A DNA stretch of 64,000 bases from IMG/VR virus record IMGVR_UViG_3300044732_000293, positions 36,842-100,841 of that record; one strand, given 5' to 3'. The notes beneath the pieces were generated by a model that was given only the letters and a program-made list of their open reading frames with translations, was not told the DNA's origin and ran no database searches. Source of the stretch: a virus. This document shows positions 37,535-46,347 of this stretch, one piece after another; position 1 is the first letter of the stretch; the number at the start of each line of letters is the position of its first letter. Position numbers and translations under genes: made by a program.

Positions 37535-38338
37535 TTATAAAAAGATTACACCATTAGCTGCTTCAAAACTTGTTACTTGTTTTTCTTCAGTAAAGTCTAA
37601 TTCAGGTTGCACATACTTCTTAATGTTACCAAACTGGTCTATAAAGAAGCTGTGTAATTTTTGGTGATCTGTCAAATAACTCATAGGATGTGAATCCTTT
37701 AGAGCTAATGTAACATGATTGTATAATGTCCACGCTGAATCAGCTGTAGCATTATATGTATGTGTAGGAGTTTCTATCTCACGCTTAACAATACCCACTT
37801 GACTAAGTGTTAGGATTTCTTGCTCTATTAATAACTGACCCACTATTGCAGCTTGCTCACTTTTTGTAAGAGTGATGTTTTTTAATAGTTCTTTGTCTTT
37901 AACTAACTGATCATAGAATGTTCTAGCATTAGCAATTTGATGTCTAATAGTATCTGTAGCTTCCTGTAAAGCATTTCCTGTATGTTTTCTAGCATAGTTG
38001 GATAAGTCTCCAGATACTACACCATTCATACAAATAAATACTTGGGCTCCTACAGCACATTTAAACTTCATCATTTTATTATAGCTGTTAGACCATGCAA
38101 ACATAAGTCCCATGTCTGAATCAGTTCCATGATTTAAATGATAGATACCTTGTGCCACTTCACCGTTAAGGTTAGTTTTATATAATTCTTTAACCACTTC
38201 AAACCCTGCAGCTTGAAGTTCTTTTCTTGTTTCATCTATAACATATCCGTGTGGAATAACTGTATATGTCTTACCGTGATTAGGCAAACTAGCTGCTCTA
38301 ATTCTCTGTTCTGTTGTAAATTCTGTTTTAACTGGCAT
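37535..38338 (-). CDS. DUF932/DUF945-like phage protein
   Basis: 267 residues. FKCAVGAQVFICMNGVVSGD followed by LSNYARKHTGN closely parallels the conserved core of the DUF932 family (G.Q.FVC.N...SG......RHT). A later segment, SAWTLYNHVTLALKD, fits the C-terminal conserved part. Members are frequent in large plasmids and phages and are of unknown molecular function. It sits just downstream of the DNA polymerase gene (11 nt), which suggests a replication-linked role. Confidence 0.7.
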   Translation of the reverse strand: MPVKTEFTTEQRIRAASLPNHGKTYTVIPHGYVIDETRKELQAAGFEVVKELYKTNLNGEVAQGIYHLNHGTDSDMGLMFAWSNSYNKMMKFKCAVGAQVFICMNGVVSGDLSNYARKHTGNALQEATDTIRHQIANARTFYDQLVKDKELLKNITLTKSEQAAIVGQLLIEQEILTLSQVGIVKREIETPTHTYNATADSAWTLYNHVTLALKDSHPMSYLTDHQKLHSFFIDQFGNIKKYVQPELDFTEEKQVTSFEAANGVIFL

Positions 38339-38349
38339 GTCATTTTGTT

Positions 38350-40290
38350 TTAAAATAATGATAATTGTGTGAAAGATGCATGACTAACTTTATTAATCTG
38401 CTCTATTTGCTTATATATGTTTTCTAAATAATATTCTGTATCTACATCATATACTTCATAAGAAACATTAGGATCAATTTCATTTACAGTTTTCTGCATC
38501 CATTGTCCTGCTTCTACTTGCATTTCTCTACCGTCTGGGTGACGTTTTAATATCTTGTTACCGGACTTAGTAATATAATATCTTACTATCTTTTGTAGTT
38601 TATTTGTTACTAGCTCTCCTTTTACAAGACTTCTTTCTTCATAATACCAACCACCTTTAGCTTTTACGCCTGCACAGTAATCATAAAATGATCTGTTTTG
38701 AGCTAAAAACTCTTCTGGAGGAATACCATTTACAAAGTATGCATAGATAGCTTTAGGAATAATTAAGAAACTTTTATTCTTATGTAGCATTGCTACTTTT
38801 TTCTTTTCAAGGTCTTCCCATTCAAACTTACCCTTACACTTTACTTTACCATTCTTATAGACAGCTATGTAGTTATTTACGTCTGCAATAACCATCTTAG
38901 AATATTCATCATGCTCTAACTGGAGCTGTGTTAACAGACACCACTTATCACATACTTCCATATACTTACTAACTGCAGATGTAGGAATCATCATCTCTAA
39001 ACCATCTGTATTTTGCATAAGGGGAATACCTTCAGGAATTTCTAGACATAACATCTCATACAGCATTGATAACAATAGCTGACCATTAATAGTAATCTGC
39101 ATAGTCATTTGCGGATCGTACAAGAAACTGTTTTCATCACCAGTTAGACCATATGTACTATTAAGAATAATCTTGTATACATAGTTTTTTGGATCTGTCT
39201 TAGGAATCTTTTTACGCTCTTCAAAGAACCATTCATACAGGTCCCCAAATTCTTTTTGTGGTAAATGAGCAGGATGAAACTTGTTCTTAATAGCTAGATT
39301 AGGATAGAATGATGTAACATCTGAAGTCATGATAGTCCACCCTGGGTGAGCTTCATATACACCAGAGTCTTTAGCACCATGGATACCACCAAGACCGTAG
39401 TCAGTTTTTACGCCTTTATAATCAAGCGTAAACTTTAACTTGTCTTTAGTAGATGTAACTACCTTAGTTCTAAAATAGTCATGTATTTTTTGAAATTCAG
39501 GAGTCTGAAATTTTACATATGGAAGTATACATTGACCAAGATAAATTTCGTCACGTTTAGTTCTAAGTCTTTTGATCTCTGCTTTATCCCATCCTAACTT
39601 TTGTTCAAGGAAAAATAAGAATAGCTCTTTAGATATTCTAGGCTCAGATGCTGAGTAAAGATCTATACCATATTCGTTGGTAAGAGTCTTTCTTAACTCT
39701 ATTTGCTCTTTAGAATGCTCTAATATCTTTTTAGTAGATAATACGTCATTGATACAATACTGGATTATATCCTGCAATTGTTCAGCACTTTCAACAGGTT
39801 TACTATGATGATGGGGCATCTCTTCTACATTTTCCCAATCCATAGAATACTGTATCCATTTTAGAGAAGACATCTTAGCTTTATTATCCCAGTGATTCAT
39901 TTTAAATAAATCAATCTGTCTAATTTTAAGTTGTCTTGGAGCAAATTCTTGGAACTCACCACGATCACTACGGGTGATAATATCTTGAGCTAGTTTATGA
40001 ATATACTGAGCTACTTCTAATCCTGTAAGGGATAATAATTTACGTTGATTCTTAATAATATGTTGACTAATCTGAGCATCAAATGCTAGACCATTATAAG
40101 ATATGTGCCACTGATTTAGCTGAACACACTTGTTTAAGAACTCAATAAACTTAGGAAGATCGTTTTGATCCTGATTAATAACAAATATCTCACTGATACT
40201 GTCATCTTTATAATGTTGGAATACGCCTACAAAACAGTTTACAAGTGTTTCATAGTCCATTACCCAATGTGTAGGCATGTCTTTCTTCAT
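38350..40290 (-). CDS. Family B DNA polymerase with 3'-5' exonuclease
   Basis: 646 residues. Exonuclease motifs: D12-Y-E14 (Exo I), YNGLAFD at 65-71 (Exo II) and YCIND at 178-182 (Exo III). Polymerase motifs: DVTSFYP at 324-330 (motif A), KIILNSTYG at 373-381 (motif B) and MQNTDG at 425-430 (motif C). Motif C is unusual: the common DTD is NTD, so one Asp is Asn while D429 remains. The protein is compact, without room for a large thumb insertion. It should be the main replicative polymerase, working with the primase and helicase of the same block. An intrinsic terminator lies just upstream, so this gene may have its own promoter at about 40291-40331. Confidence 0.9.
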   Translation of the reverse strand: MKKDMPTHWVMDYETLVNCFVGVFQHYKDDSISEIFVINQDQNDLPKFIEFLNKCVQLNQWHISYNGLAFDAQISQHIIKNQRKLLSLTGLEVAQYIHKLAQDIITRSDRGEFQEFAPRQLKIRQIDLFKMNHWDNKAKMSSLKWIQYSMDWENVEEMPHHHSKPVESAEQLQDIIQYCINDVLSTKKILEHSKEQIELRKTLTNEYGIDLYSASEPRISKELFLFFLEQKLGWDKAEIKRLRTKRDEIYLGQCILPYVKFQTPEFQKIHDYFRTKVVTSTKDKLKFTLDYKGVKTDYGLGGIHGAKDSGVYEAHPGWTIMTSDVTSFYPNLAIKNKFHPAHLPQKEFGDLYEWFFEERKKIPKTDPKNYVYKIILNSTYGLTGDENSFLYDPQMTMQITINGQLLLSMLYEMLCLEIPEGIPLMQNTDGLEMMIPTSAVSKYMEVCDKWCLLTQLQLEHDEYSKMVIADVNNYIAVYKNGKVKCKGKFEWEDLEKKKVAMLHKNKSFLIIPKAIYAYFVNGIPPEEFLAQNRSFYDYCAGVKAKGGWYYEERSLVKGELVTNKLQKIVRYYITKSGNKILKRHPDGREMQVEAGQWMQKTVNEIDPNVSYEVYDVDTEYYLENIYKQIEQINKVSHASFTQLSLF

Positions 40291-40331
40291 ATACGGTTCA
40301 GTTAAGCTGTTCCCCCTGATTTGTAAAGCTG

Positions 40332-40355
40332 AAAAAAGGGAAGATTTCTCTTCCC
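40332..40355 (-). terminator. Intrinsic terminator, minus strand
   Basis: Read on the - strand: GGGAAGA, loop GAAA, TCTTCCC, then six T. This is a strong hairpin with T tract about 27 nt after the stop of the gene at 40382-40783, and it separates that operon from the DNA polymerase gene. Confidence 0.88.
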
Positions 40356-40381
40356 TATTCCAGTCTTTGTTTTGGGTTAGA

Positions 40382-40783
40382 TTATACGGTCACAATGCTA
40401 CTTGGCGTAGCTGGTTTTTCTACTACAAAATATTGCTTGTAATCAAAGCTGTCTGCATTAATTGCAAACATATTGATAAAGTTTTCTACTTCAGAAACGT
40501 TCTCTACATAATATTCATAGAATGTTTCTAGTGTTTTACGCTCTTCTGCATAGTCTTTACCATTAGATCTCTTACCAATTTTCATTGTTTGAGGATCTCC
40601 AAACTCATTTAGCTTGGCAAGCATGTGTAATGACTCTTTCTTTTCTTTAGAGATAACAGCTAACACTTTATTATCTGCATCAAAAATAGCCTCATTATAA
40701 GGGCATTCTATTGTTACAGGTATTAACTTAAATGTTTTCTTACTTCCCCATGTTGAAGTAACTAACATCATTGATTTATTCAT
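40382..40783 (-). CDS. Hypothetical protein (133 aa)
   Basis: Begins with beta-type sequence (SMMLVTSTWGSKKTFKLIPV) and has a central KVLAVISKEKKESLHMLAKL segment. No catalytic motif, membrane helix or signal. It is the last gene before the terminator at 40332-40355. I recall similar proteins in crAss-like replication regions but know of no function. Confidence 0.6.
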   Translation of the reverse strand: MNKSMMLVTSTWGSKKTFKLIPVTIECPYNEAIFDADNKVLAVISKEKKESLHMLAKLNEFGDPQTMKIGKRSNGKDYAEERKTLETFYEYYVENVSEVENFINMFAINADSFDYKQYFVVEKPATPSSIVTV

Positions 40784-40803
40784 ATTGTTGGTTTTTTACA
40801 AAG

Positions 40804-41364
40804 TTAATTAGTCTTTTCCAATAATTCCAAATCTTCTATTGGAATTTTTAAAGTTTCTTTTTCTATATCACATGGATCACATAGTTCCTTTATAGACTTT
40901 AAAGTATCTATATCTACATCTAGTAATTTAGAATAGACTCCGTGATATTTTTCAGGATATAGGTATGTATCCATATATTTATACTCTGAGGAACTTTCCC
41001 CGTAGTAAGTTTTAATAGCTCTTTTAAGAACTACGGAAAGCTTAGAGTATTTACCTAATAGAAAGTTAAACCAATCATCTTTATACATTTCAAAGTTAAA
41101 TATATAAAGTGTATATTCTTTAACATCTATTTTACTTTCAAACAAAGGATTAGTCGTAAGCATTTGATTCTCAAACGTTTTAAATCCCTCATCTTCTGTT
41201 GCTTTGAACGCTACTATTAATTTCATGTCCTCAGGATCTACCTTTCCTTCTAAAGAAAGGTAGGTTCCTGTTGGACTAATATTACTAGTACGTCTAATCC
41301 CAAGAGCTGGATACAGAAATGATCGTGATTTTTGAAAATACTTTCCATAAAGGCTCTCTATCAT
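40804..41364 (-). CDS. Hypothetical protein (186 aa)
   Basis: Mixed alpha/beta protein with a Tyr-rich middle (YYGESSSEYKYMDTYLYPEK) and a C-terminal pair of Cys (LCDPCDIE). No recognised motif. Encoded between the RecB-like nuclease gene and the terminator-proximal gene in the same orientation, 11 nt from the nuclease gene. Confidence 0.6.
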   Translation of the reverse strand: MIESLYGKYFQKSRSFLYPALGIRRTSNISPTGTYLSLEGKVDPEDMKLIVAFKATEDEGFKTFENQMLTTNPLFESKIDVKEYTLYIFNFEMYKDDWFNFLLGKYSKLSVVLKRAIKTYYGESSSEYKYMDTYLYPEKYHGVYSKLLDVDIDTLKSIKELCDPCDIEKETLKIPIEDLELLEKTN

Positions 41365-41375
41365 AGTGTTTTTAT

Positions 41376-42404
41376 TTATAAAACTATACTACCTGTTGCA
41401 AATTCATAAGGTAACTCATAGTTCTTATTATCATAATGCCATTTAGCTTTATCTAGCACTTCAAAGAATCTGTTTGCCCAGTTACTTAGTGTTGAATTAG
41501 ACACCGGGAAAGCATATGTTTGAAATGATCTATCTATAACTACAAAGTGGAACTTAACAGTATATCCTTTCTCTATCAATTCTTTATAGACTGTAGCTAC
41601 CATTGTTACATAAACTGCAGCTTGCATCCAATAAGAGTAGAATTCAATAGTTTCTGGAAAGTCTTTTAACTCTTTACTTGTGGTCTTGATATCGTTAACA
41701 AATATAGTCTTTTTATCATGATCTATTACTAGATTGTCTATAATTCCTTTTAAGCCAAATGGATGATTAGAAAGTTCTACATCTAGTGGTAACTCGTTAC
41801 TAACTTCTATATTACTAAAATCATTAATACTACACCCAATTAGATCACAAACAGATTTATTAGTCTTAATTAAATCTACAGCATTTTTACAATAATCATA
41901 CGTTTCTTGGTCAATTAATGTTTTACTACCTTTTGTCTTAAGAAAGGCCCAGTAATTAATAGCATCTGCTGTAATTACTTTATCAAGACGTTGTTGGTCT
42001 GTCTTTAAAGATTGGTGATAGTTCATATCTTTCATTACGTCAAGAATAGCTTGATCAAACTCTTGTAGCTCAGTTCTTTGATCACCGTTTTGAGCTAGCT
42101 CTACGTGATGACTATATATTCTGTCTACAATAATTTTAATACTATCACCTGGAAGTTTACCAGGGCTAACTATAAATTCTTGATTAAACTTTTCTTCTTC
42201 TAAAAGAAGACAGTGTATAATCTTACCCTGTACTAAGTGTGCATCTGTACGCTCTTCTTTATTACCTAAAACATACATCTGGTAGAACACTGCAGGGTTC
42301 CACATAAGCTTATTCAAGCTACTATAAGAGAAGTTAAACTTCTTACTATAAAAGTCATCTTGTAATTTGATGACTGTCTCTTCCATTAACGCTTCTAATT
42401 CCAT
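41376..42404 (-). CDS. RecB-like PD-(D/E)XK nuclease
   Basis: 342 residues. FGLKGIIDNLVID around D223 and FVNDIKTTS with D238-x-K240 form the D...DxK core of the RecB/Cas4/lambda-exonuclease-like fold. VQGKIIHCLLLEE at about 59-71 fits the N-terminal G..H motif, and YWMQAAVYV fits the conserved Q..Y helix. It is probably a phage exonuclease for recombination or end resection; the Sak4-like ATPase and putative SSB upstream would be partners. Overlaps the upstream gene by 10 nt. Confidence 0.82.
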   Translation of the reverse strand: MELEALMEETVIKLQDDFYSKKFNFSYSSLNKLMWNPAVFYQMYVLGNKEERTDAHLVQGKIIHCLLLEEEKFNQEFIVSPGKLPGDSIKIIVDRIYSHHVELAQNGDQRTELQEFDQAILDVMKDMNYHQSLKTDQQRLDKVITADAINYWAFLKTKGSKTLIDQETYDYCKNAVDLIKTNKSVCDLIGCSINDFSNIEVSNELPLDVELSNHPFGLKGIIDNLVIDHDKKTIFVNDIKTTSKELKDFPETIEFYSYWMQAAVYVTMVATVYKELIEKGYTVKFHFVVIDRSFQTYAFPVSNSTLSNWANRFFEVLDKAKWHYDNKNYELPYEFATGSIVL

Positions 42405-42730
42405 CCTTCTGAGTTTTCTTGTTTTAATAATTTCTGAGCTGTTTCACAGATCATCATACCTGAAATTTGATTACCACTGTCAAGTCCTTGTTCTATACAG
42501 AATTCAGGGTACTTTTCATAGAAAGAATGTGCTACAGCCCTCCATGTATAATCATCATCACATCTCCACTGTCTAACGTCTGACGCCATATCAGCTGTCA
42601 TGTTATCTTCTATTTTTTGCATAGCCACATCCCAGCGTTTTTTAAATTGTACTCTTGCTGCAGCCAATTCAGGATCATTCCATATTGTTTTAAAGTTAGG
42701 AGTGTTATCCAGTTCTTGATTATCTTCCAT
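42395..42730 (-). CDS. Hypothetical protein (111 aa)
   Basis: Helical protein with conserved-looking aromatic stretches (WRAVAHSFYEKYPEF) and a C-terminal helix (MMICETAQKLL). The RQWRCDDDYTWRAVA segment resembles a small domain I have seen in phage proteins, without a known role. Its end overlaps the nuclease start. Confidence 0.55.
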   Translation of the reverse strand: MEDNQELDNTPNFKTIWNDPELAAARVQFKKRWDVAMQKIEDNMTADMASDVRQWRCDDDYTWRAVAHSFYEKYPEFCIEQGLDSGNQISGMMICETAQKLLKQENSEGWN

Positions 42731-42742
42731 ATTATTAATTTA

Positions 42743-42949
42743 TTATTTTGAAGGCCATAATCCTAGCTCTATAAGTTTTTCACTCATACGTTGCTGAGAT
42801 CTAGTATCTACTGTCATAGCTTCCTCATATTCAAGAAAGTGAACTAATTCTCTAATTAGGTCATTACAGTTTTTAAGTTTTTGAGCTACACTAGTTAACT
42901 CGGCTTGACAGTCTTCAGCTTTGAAACTATCTTTATGTAAATCATCCAT
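42743..42949 (-). CDS. Small hypothetical protein (68 aa)
   Basis: An acidic helical protein (VAQKLKNCNDLIRELVHFLE) lying 1 nt from the end of the HNH nuclease gene. No recognised family. Coding status is supported by tight packing. Confidence 0.55.
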   Translation of the reverse strand: MDDLHKDSFKAEDCQAELTSVAQKLKNCNDLIRELVHFLEYEEAMTVDTRSQQRMSEKLIELGLWPSK

Positions 42950-42950
42950 A

Positions 42951-43349
42951 TTACTTTTGTTTTTCTAGTTTTGTTTTATAATCATGACAGTCTGTACACA
43001 AGACTTGTAAATTACCCACTTCACAAAATAGTACAGATACAAATCCAGGAAGGTCTCCTGCACAATTTAAAGATCCTGCTGGTACAATATGATCTACATT
43101 TATTTTCTTTTCAGGAAACCAGTTTTTACAGTTATTACATTGATACTCAAACTTTTGTCTTTTTAGTGGACCTTTATATGCTCTACGAGCTTTCATTTTA
43201 CATTCTGTAATAGGTTTCCACCATCTAGACTTCTGTCTGAGTGCACTGCGTATAAAGCTCCAGAAAGCTGATTCAGTCATAGTACCAGAGTTTCTAGTTT
43301 TGGGTGCTCCTCTACTTACTGTTTTAGTAGATTTCTTTTTAGTTGCCAT
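42951..43349 (-). CDS. HNH endonuclease
   Basis: 132 residues. A basic N-terminus is followed by C-NN-C (YQCNNCKNWF), NVDHIVPAGSL and LQVLCTDCHDYKT, the HNH/zinc-finger nuclease core, with the DH pair as catalytic candidate. The two Cys pairs probably bind structural zinc. It may process replication or recombination intermediates, or be a free-standing homing-type nuclease. Its start overlaps the primase stop (TAATG), so it is coupled to primase translation, which favours a replication role. Confidence 0.88.
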   Translation of the reverse strand: MATKKKSTKTVSRGAPKTRNSGTMTESAFWSFIRSALRQKSRWWKPITECKMKARRAYKGPLKRQKFEYQCNNCKNWFPEKKINVDHIVPAGSLNCAGDLPGFVSVLFCEVGNLQVLCTDCHDYKTKLEKQK

Positions 43350-44317
43350 TATAATTTTTTATTTATTAATGGAACTAGTCTGTCTCTAACAGCTTTAGCT
43401 CCATGGTCTTTAATTGAGTCAGATAAATCTTTACTCATAGGAAGAAGAAGTACTTCTACTGCTGGATAAGTAGCTTTATACTTTTCCATAGCTTTAATAC
43501 CTGCTTCATCATTATCAAACATCACTATTACTTTCTTATACTCTTCAATAAACTCTTCCATAGTGTCTTTCTTAATCATAGAATTCTCACTATCTGGAGC
43601 TACAATATTTATATTAGATAACTTAAGGGACCTAAGAGACATCATATCTTTTAGACTAGATAATATCATTAGATAATCATTATCTTCAAGATGCTGCTCA
43701 CCCTGCAAATAGTCTCTAATTTTTAAGAATTTCTTATCAAAAGTTTTAGGCTGATATATTTTATAAAGCTCACCACCTTTAGTAAAATAACCATATATAT
43801 AGTTACCACTAATGACTAGTTCTTTATTATCTTTTACCATTGTATAGTATGCTAAAGGTCTTACACAATACTCTTCTAATATTCTAGATCCAATATTAAA
43901 CTGTGTCCAGAAATACTGATCTTGTGTAGTCCATTGTCTAAAAGCATATTTATCTACTTTGTATTTAGACTGCTCCTTGAATTCTTTTACGTCGTATCCT
44001 CCATTATTATGAAGGACATAATCATTATATTGCTCTACAATTACATTGCAGGCTTTATGATAAGATAAATTATTTAAATCTTTTACAAGATCTATGGCTG
44101 ATCCGCCTTTACCTGTAGAGAAATCTTTGTATTTGTATAATTTAACTTTGGTGTCAAAGTATATACACATACTTGGAGTGCGTTCTTTACTATTAAACAA
44201 GCTTTTAATCTTTATATCTTCACCCTGTAATTTTTCTTTTAGCTTGCAAAAATGTTCAAATATCCAAGGTGTTGGTACATCTTTTACATCATGTACCAGA
44301 TTTTTAGTTTTAAACAT
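43349..44317 (-). CDS. Toprim DNA primase
   Basis: 322 residues. The N-terminal part (SLFNSKERTPSMCIYFDTKV, YKDFSTGKGGSAIDLVKDL) matches the DnaG/gp4 primase N-terminal region, but the zinc-finger Cys are not evident. A Toprim fold follows: LMILSSLKDMMSL in place of the common Glu motif, then VIVMFDNDEAG with D268 and D270. In this family SLKD replaces the usual EG..D. It should synthesise primers together with the DnaB-like helicase (46348-47409). A terminator lies just upstream, so the gene may have its own promoter. Confidence 0.85.
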   Translation of the reverse strand: MFKTKNLVHDVKDVPTPWIFEHFCKLKEKLQGEDIKIKSLFNSKERTPSMCIYFDTKVKLYKYKDFSTGKGGSAIDLVKDLNNLSYHKACNVIVEQYNDYVLHNNGGYDVKEFKEQSKYKVDKYAFRQWTTQDQYFWTQFNIGSRILEEYCVRPLAYYTMVKDNKELVISGNYIYGYFTKGGELYKIYQPKTFDKKFLKIRDYLQGEQHLEDNDYLMILSSLKDMMSLRSLKLSNINIVAPDSENSMIKKDTMEEFIEEYKKVIVMFDNDEAGIKAMEKYKATYPAVEVLLLPMSKDLSDSIKDHGAKAVRDRLVPLINKKL

Positions 44318-44329
44318 ATTTATTAATTT

Positions 44330-44360
44330 AAAAAAATTGGGGAGAGTAGAAACCCTCCCC
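44330..44360 (-). terminator. Intrinsic terminator, minus strand
   Basis: Read on the - strand: GGGGAG, a 10-nt loop, CTCCCC, AA, then a run of seven T. It lies about 30 nt after the putative SSB gene stop and is one of the few GC-rich spots in the block. It divides the SSB/Sak4/helicase unit from the primase unit. Confidence 0.85.
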
Positions 44361-44389
44361 GCTTGTTTGTATGTATATGAAAGAAAAGC

Positions 44390-45001
44390 TTACATATTAA
44401 AATCATCATTTACAGGTTCAAAACCAGCTACTGGCTTATTCTGTAAAGCTTTGTAATGATATTGATTGTTTTTGTCAAACTTATCTAATTTAGTTTCATC
44501 TGCATTAGCAAATTTAAACTTAGGAAGTGATAATTTAACAATAGTTTTACCATTGTATTCTTCTTCTTGTCCTTTAAGGAAGAAATATAAATCTTTTCCT
44601 TGTAACAATTTAGATACTTGAGCAACCCAATCTTCAATACTAGATGCACTGATAGCGTCTAACTCATCTTTTAAACCTAATTCTACAGCAATAATGCTTA
44701 GCTTGTTCATGATCTCATTCTTAGACGGACTTGTCTCGTTATAAGTGTCAATCCACATACTTGCAGATACTCTTGCTGATTGGCCCTTAAATTTAGGGCC
44801 ATTCTCGTTGCCTTTCTCAATAGTCCATCCCTCAAAGTTTTCTAATGCAGGGCCCTCTAAAACTAATTCTAGAGCTTTCTTTCCTGTATTTTTAGATTCT
44901 CTTACTGATGCACTAAAGATGTGTGCATAATTTACTCCTGGTTGTAGAGACTTCTGTACTCCACCACCTTGTTTTACTTCTTGTCCTTTTGTACTAAACA
45001 T
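44390..45001 (-). CDS. Putative single-stranded DNA-binding protein
   Basis: 203 residues. The N-terminal half is beta-rich (KKALELVLEGPALENFEGW) and the C-terminus is acidic and ends NDDFNM, resembling the acidic hydrophobic-tipped tails of SSB proteins. A later strand set (YFFLKGQEEEYNGKTIVKLS) fits an OB-type fold. Its place next to a Sak4-like ATPase and upstream of a primase supports the call. There is no unique signature, so confidence is moderate. It ends with a strong terminator, as expected for a highly expressed gene. Confidence 0.5.
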   Translation of the reverse strand: MFSTKGQEVKQGGGVQKSLQPGVNYAHIFSASVRESKNTGKKALELVLEGPALENFEGWTIEKGNENGPKFKGQSARVSASMWIDTYNETSPSKNEIMNKLSIIAVELGLKDELDAISASSIEDWVAQVSKLLQGKDLYFFLKGQEEEYNGKTIVKLSLPKFKFANADETKLDKFDKNNQYHYKALQNKPVAGFEPVNDDFNM

Positions 45002-45019
45002 ACGTGTTGTTTTATAAAT

Positions 45020-45033
45020 GTTAAACGTTTAAC
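45020..45033. promoter_or_regulatory. 14-bp perfect palindrome between recombination genes
   Basis: GTTAAACGTTTAAC is a perfect palindrome in the 31-bp gap between the Sak4-like gene stop and the putative SSB start. It could be an operator or a promoter element for the SSB gene. Short AT-rich palindromes can arise by chance here. Confidence 0.3.
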
Positions 45034-45716
45034 TAATTTTCAAAATCTGTGATTGCTTTCTTTACTAAACCTAAATCGTTTGGTATCTCAAAGGTATCAA
45101 ACATTCCTTTAGGTGACTTACATGTGTTATCACCTGTAGTCTGAGTTTCAAAAACATATCTAATTACATCATCTTTACCTTTCTTTACTTTACCATAAAG
45201 TACAATAGAGAATAGACCTTCTAAAGTAAGCTTTTCATCAACCATTTTACCAATAGTCTTTGCTTTTAACTTACGCTTACCGTCCATGTCTGTAGATTCT
45301 TCAGCATGAGTTAAAAAGAATACAGTTAAGTCTTCTCTCAAGTCTTTAGGCATTCTAGCTATACGAGCTAAACCTGCACCAATCTGAGTAAATTTCTCAT
45401 AACCTTTTTCGTCTACTCTTTCAAAGAACTCAAATGAGCTCATATACTGAAAATCATCTATTACTATAGTTTTGATTTCAGGACGTTTGTCACTAACATA
45501 CTGTAATGCAGCATAGATTTGTGCCGTACCAGATTTATCATACATATTACCAGTTGGGTTATCTTTAGACCAAACTGAATACTTTGATTTCCAGCCTTTA
45601 AATGGTAGTGGTTTATTAGCTACATTAATAATAAATGTTTCCTTTGGGTTCAGTGTCTCAATAGCTGTAGACTTACCTGCACCACTTTCTGCAATAATTA
45701 ATACTCCTTGTGCCAT
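45033..45716 (-). CDS. Sak4-like RecA-fold ATPase
   Basis: 227 residues. ESGAGKST at 10-17 is the Walker A motif and TIVIDDFQYM is the Walker B strand; VFFLTHAEE fits a sensor region. The length, the short N-terminus and the neighbourhood (SSB-like gene downstream, nuclease further on) match phage Sak4/AAA_24 single-strand annealing ATPases. It would promote homologous recombination on ssDNA with the phage SSB. Another P-loop role cannot be excluded. Confidence 0.78.
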   Translation of the reverse strand: MAQGVLIIAESGAGKSTAIETLNPKETFIINVANKPLPFKGWKSKYSVWSKDNPTGNMYDKSGTAQIYAALQYVSDKRPEIKTIVIDDFQYMSSFEFFERVDEKGYEKFTQIGAGLARIARMPKDLREDLTVFFLTHAEESTDMDGKRKLKAKTIGKMVDEKLTLEGLFSIVLYGKVKKGKDDVIRYVFETQTTGDNTCKSPKGMFDTFEIPNDLGLVKKAITDFEN

Positions 45717-45733
45717 GTGATTGTTATTATGTG

Positions 45734-46336
45734 TTATTTAGATTTTATAAGTTCATTTAACCAAGTTTTGGCACTTACAGCTTTACCTGTATGGATAGCA
45801 TAGTAATCTCTTATAGTCATCTCACTATATGGAGCATCTGACATATCCATAGAAGCTGGGGCATTATAAACTGGAACATTTTTTAAATTAGGATTGGTGT
45901 TAGTTGTAAATACTATTGGCTCTGTGTTTTCTGTACTTTCAACTGATGCATACTTAGTAACAGCAATTGACTGAGGATCTATAGATCTAAGCTCTTCAAT
46001 AGGAACTAAGTAAGATCCTTTTTCATTTAACTCATACTCTTCTTCAAAAGCTGCGTTATATGGTATTCTATACACTGTGCGTTTTACATCAACTGGATCT
46101 AGTTCTCTAGTTACCAGTTCAAAGTAGAAACCTTTTTCTTTTTTAAACTCTGATGAAAAGATACCTACTACTAGTTTACCAGATTTATTATGAAAAGGCA
46201 TTTTCATATTAAAATCAGTAACGCTAATACCAAGGTCTTTTATCAATTCTATATGGTAGGTTCGTATAGCTTCTAGCTTACTACGCTTCCATTCTTTCTT
46301 CTGCTCTTCTGCAGACTGTAAATTGAAACTTGTCAT
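45734..46336 (-). CDS. Hypothetical replication-block protein (200 aa)
   Basis: The C-terminus, SEMTIRDYYAIHTGKAVSAK followed by TWLNELI, resembles a short motif (RD..AI....VS.K.WLN.LI) that I recall from other Bacteroidota phages. The middle is beta-rich (KRTVYRIPYNAAFEEEYELN). Lies between helicase and Sak4-like genes in one operon. No molecular function known to me. Confidence 0.6.
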   Translation of the reverse strand: MTSFNLQSAEEQKKEWKRSKLEAIRTYHIELIKDLGISVTDFNMKMPFHNKSGKLVVGIFSSEFKKEKGFYFELVTRELDPVDVKRTVYRIPYNAAFEEEYELNEKGSYLVPIEELRSIDPQSIAVTKYASVESTENTEPIVFTTNTNPNLKNVPVYNAPASMDMSDAPYSEMTIRDYYAIHTGKAVSAKTWLNELIKSK

Positions 46337-46347
46337 TTGTATTATTG

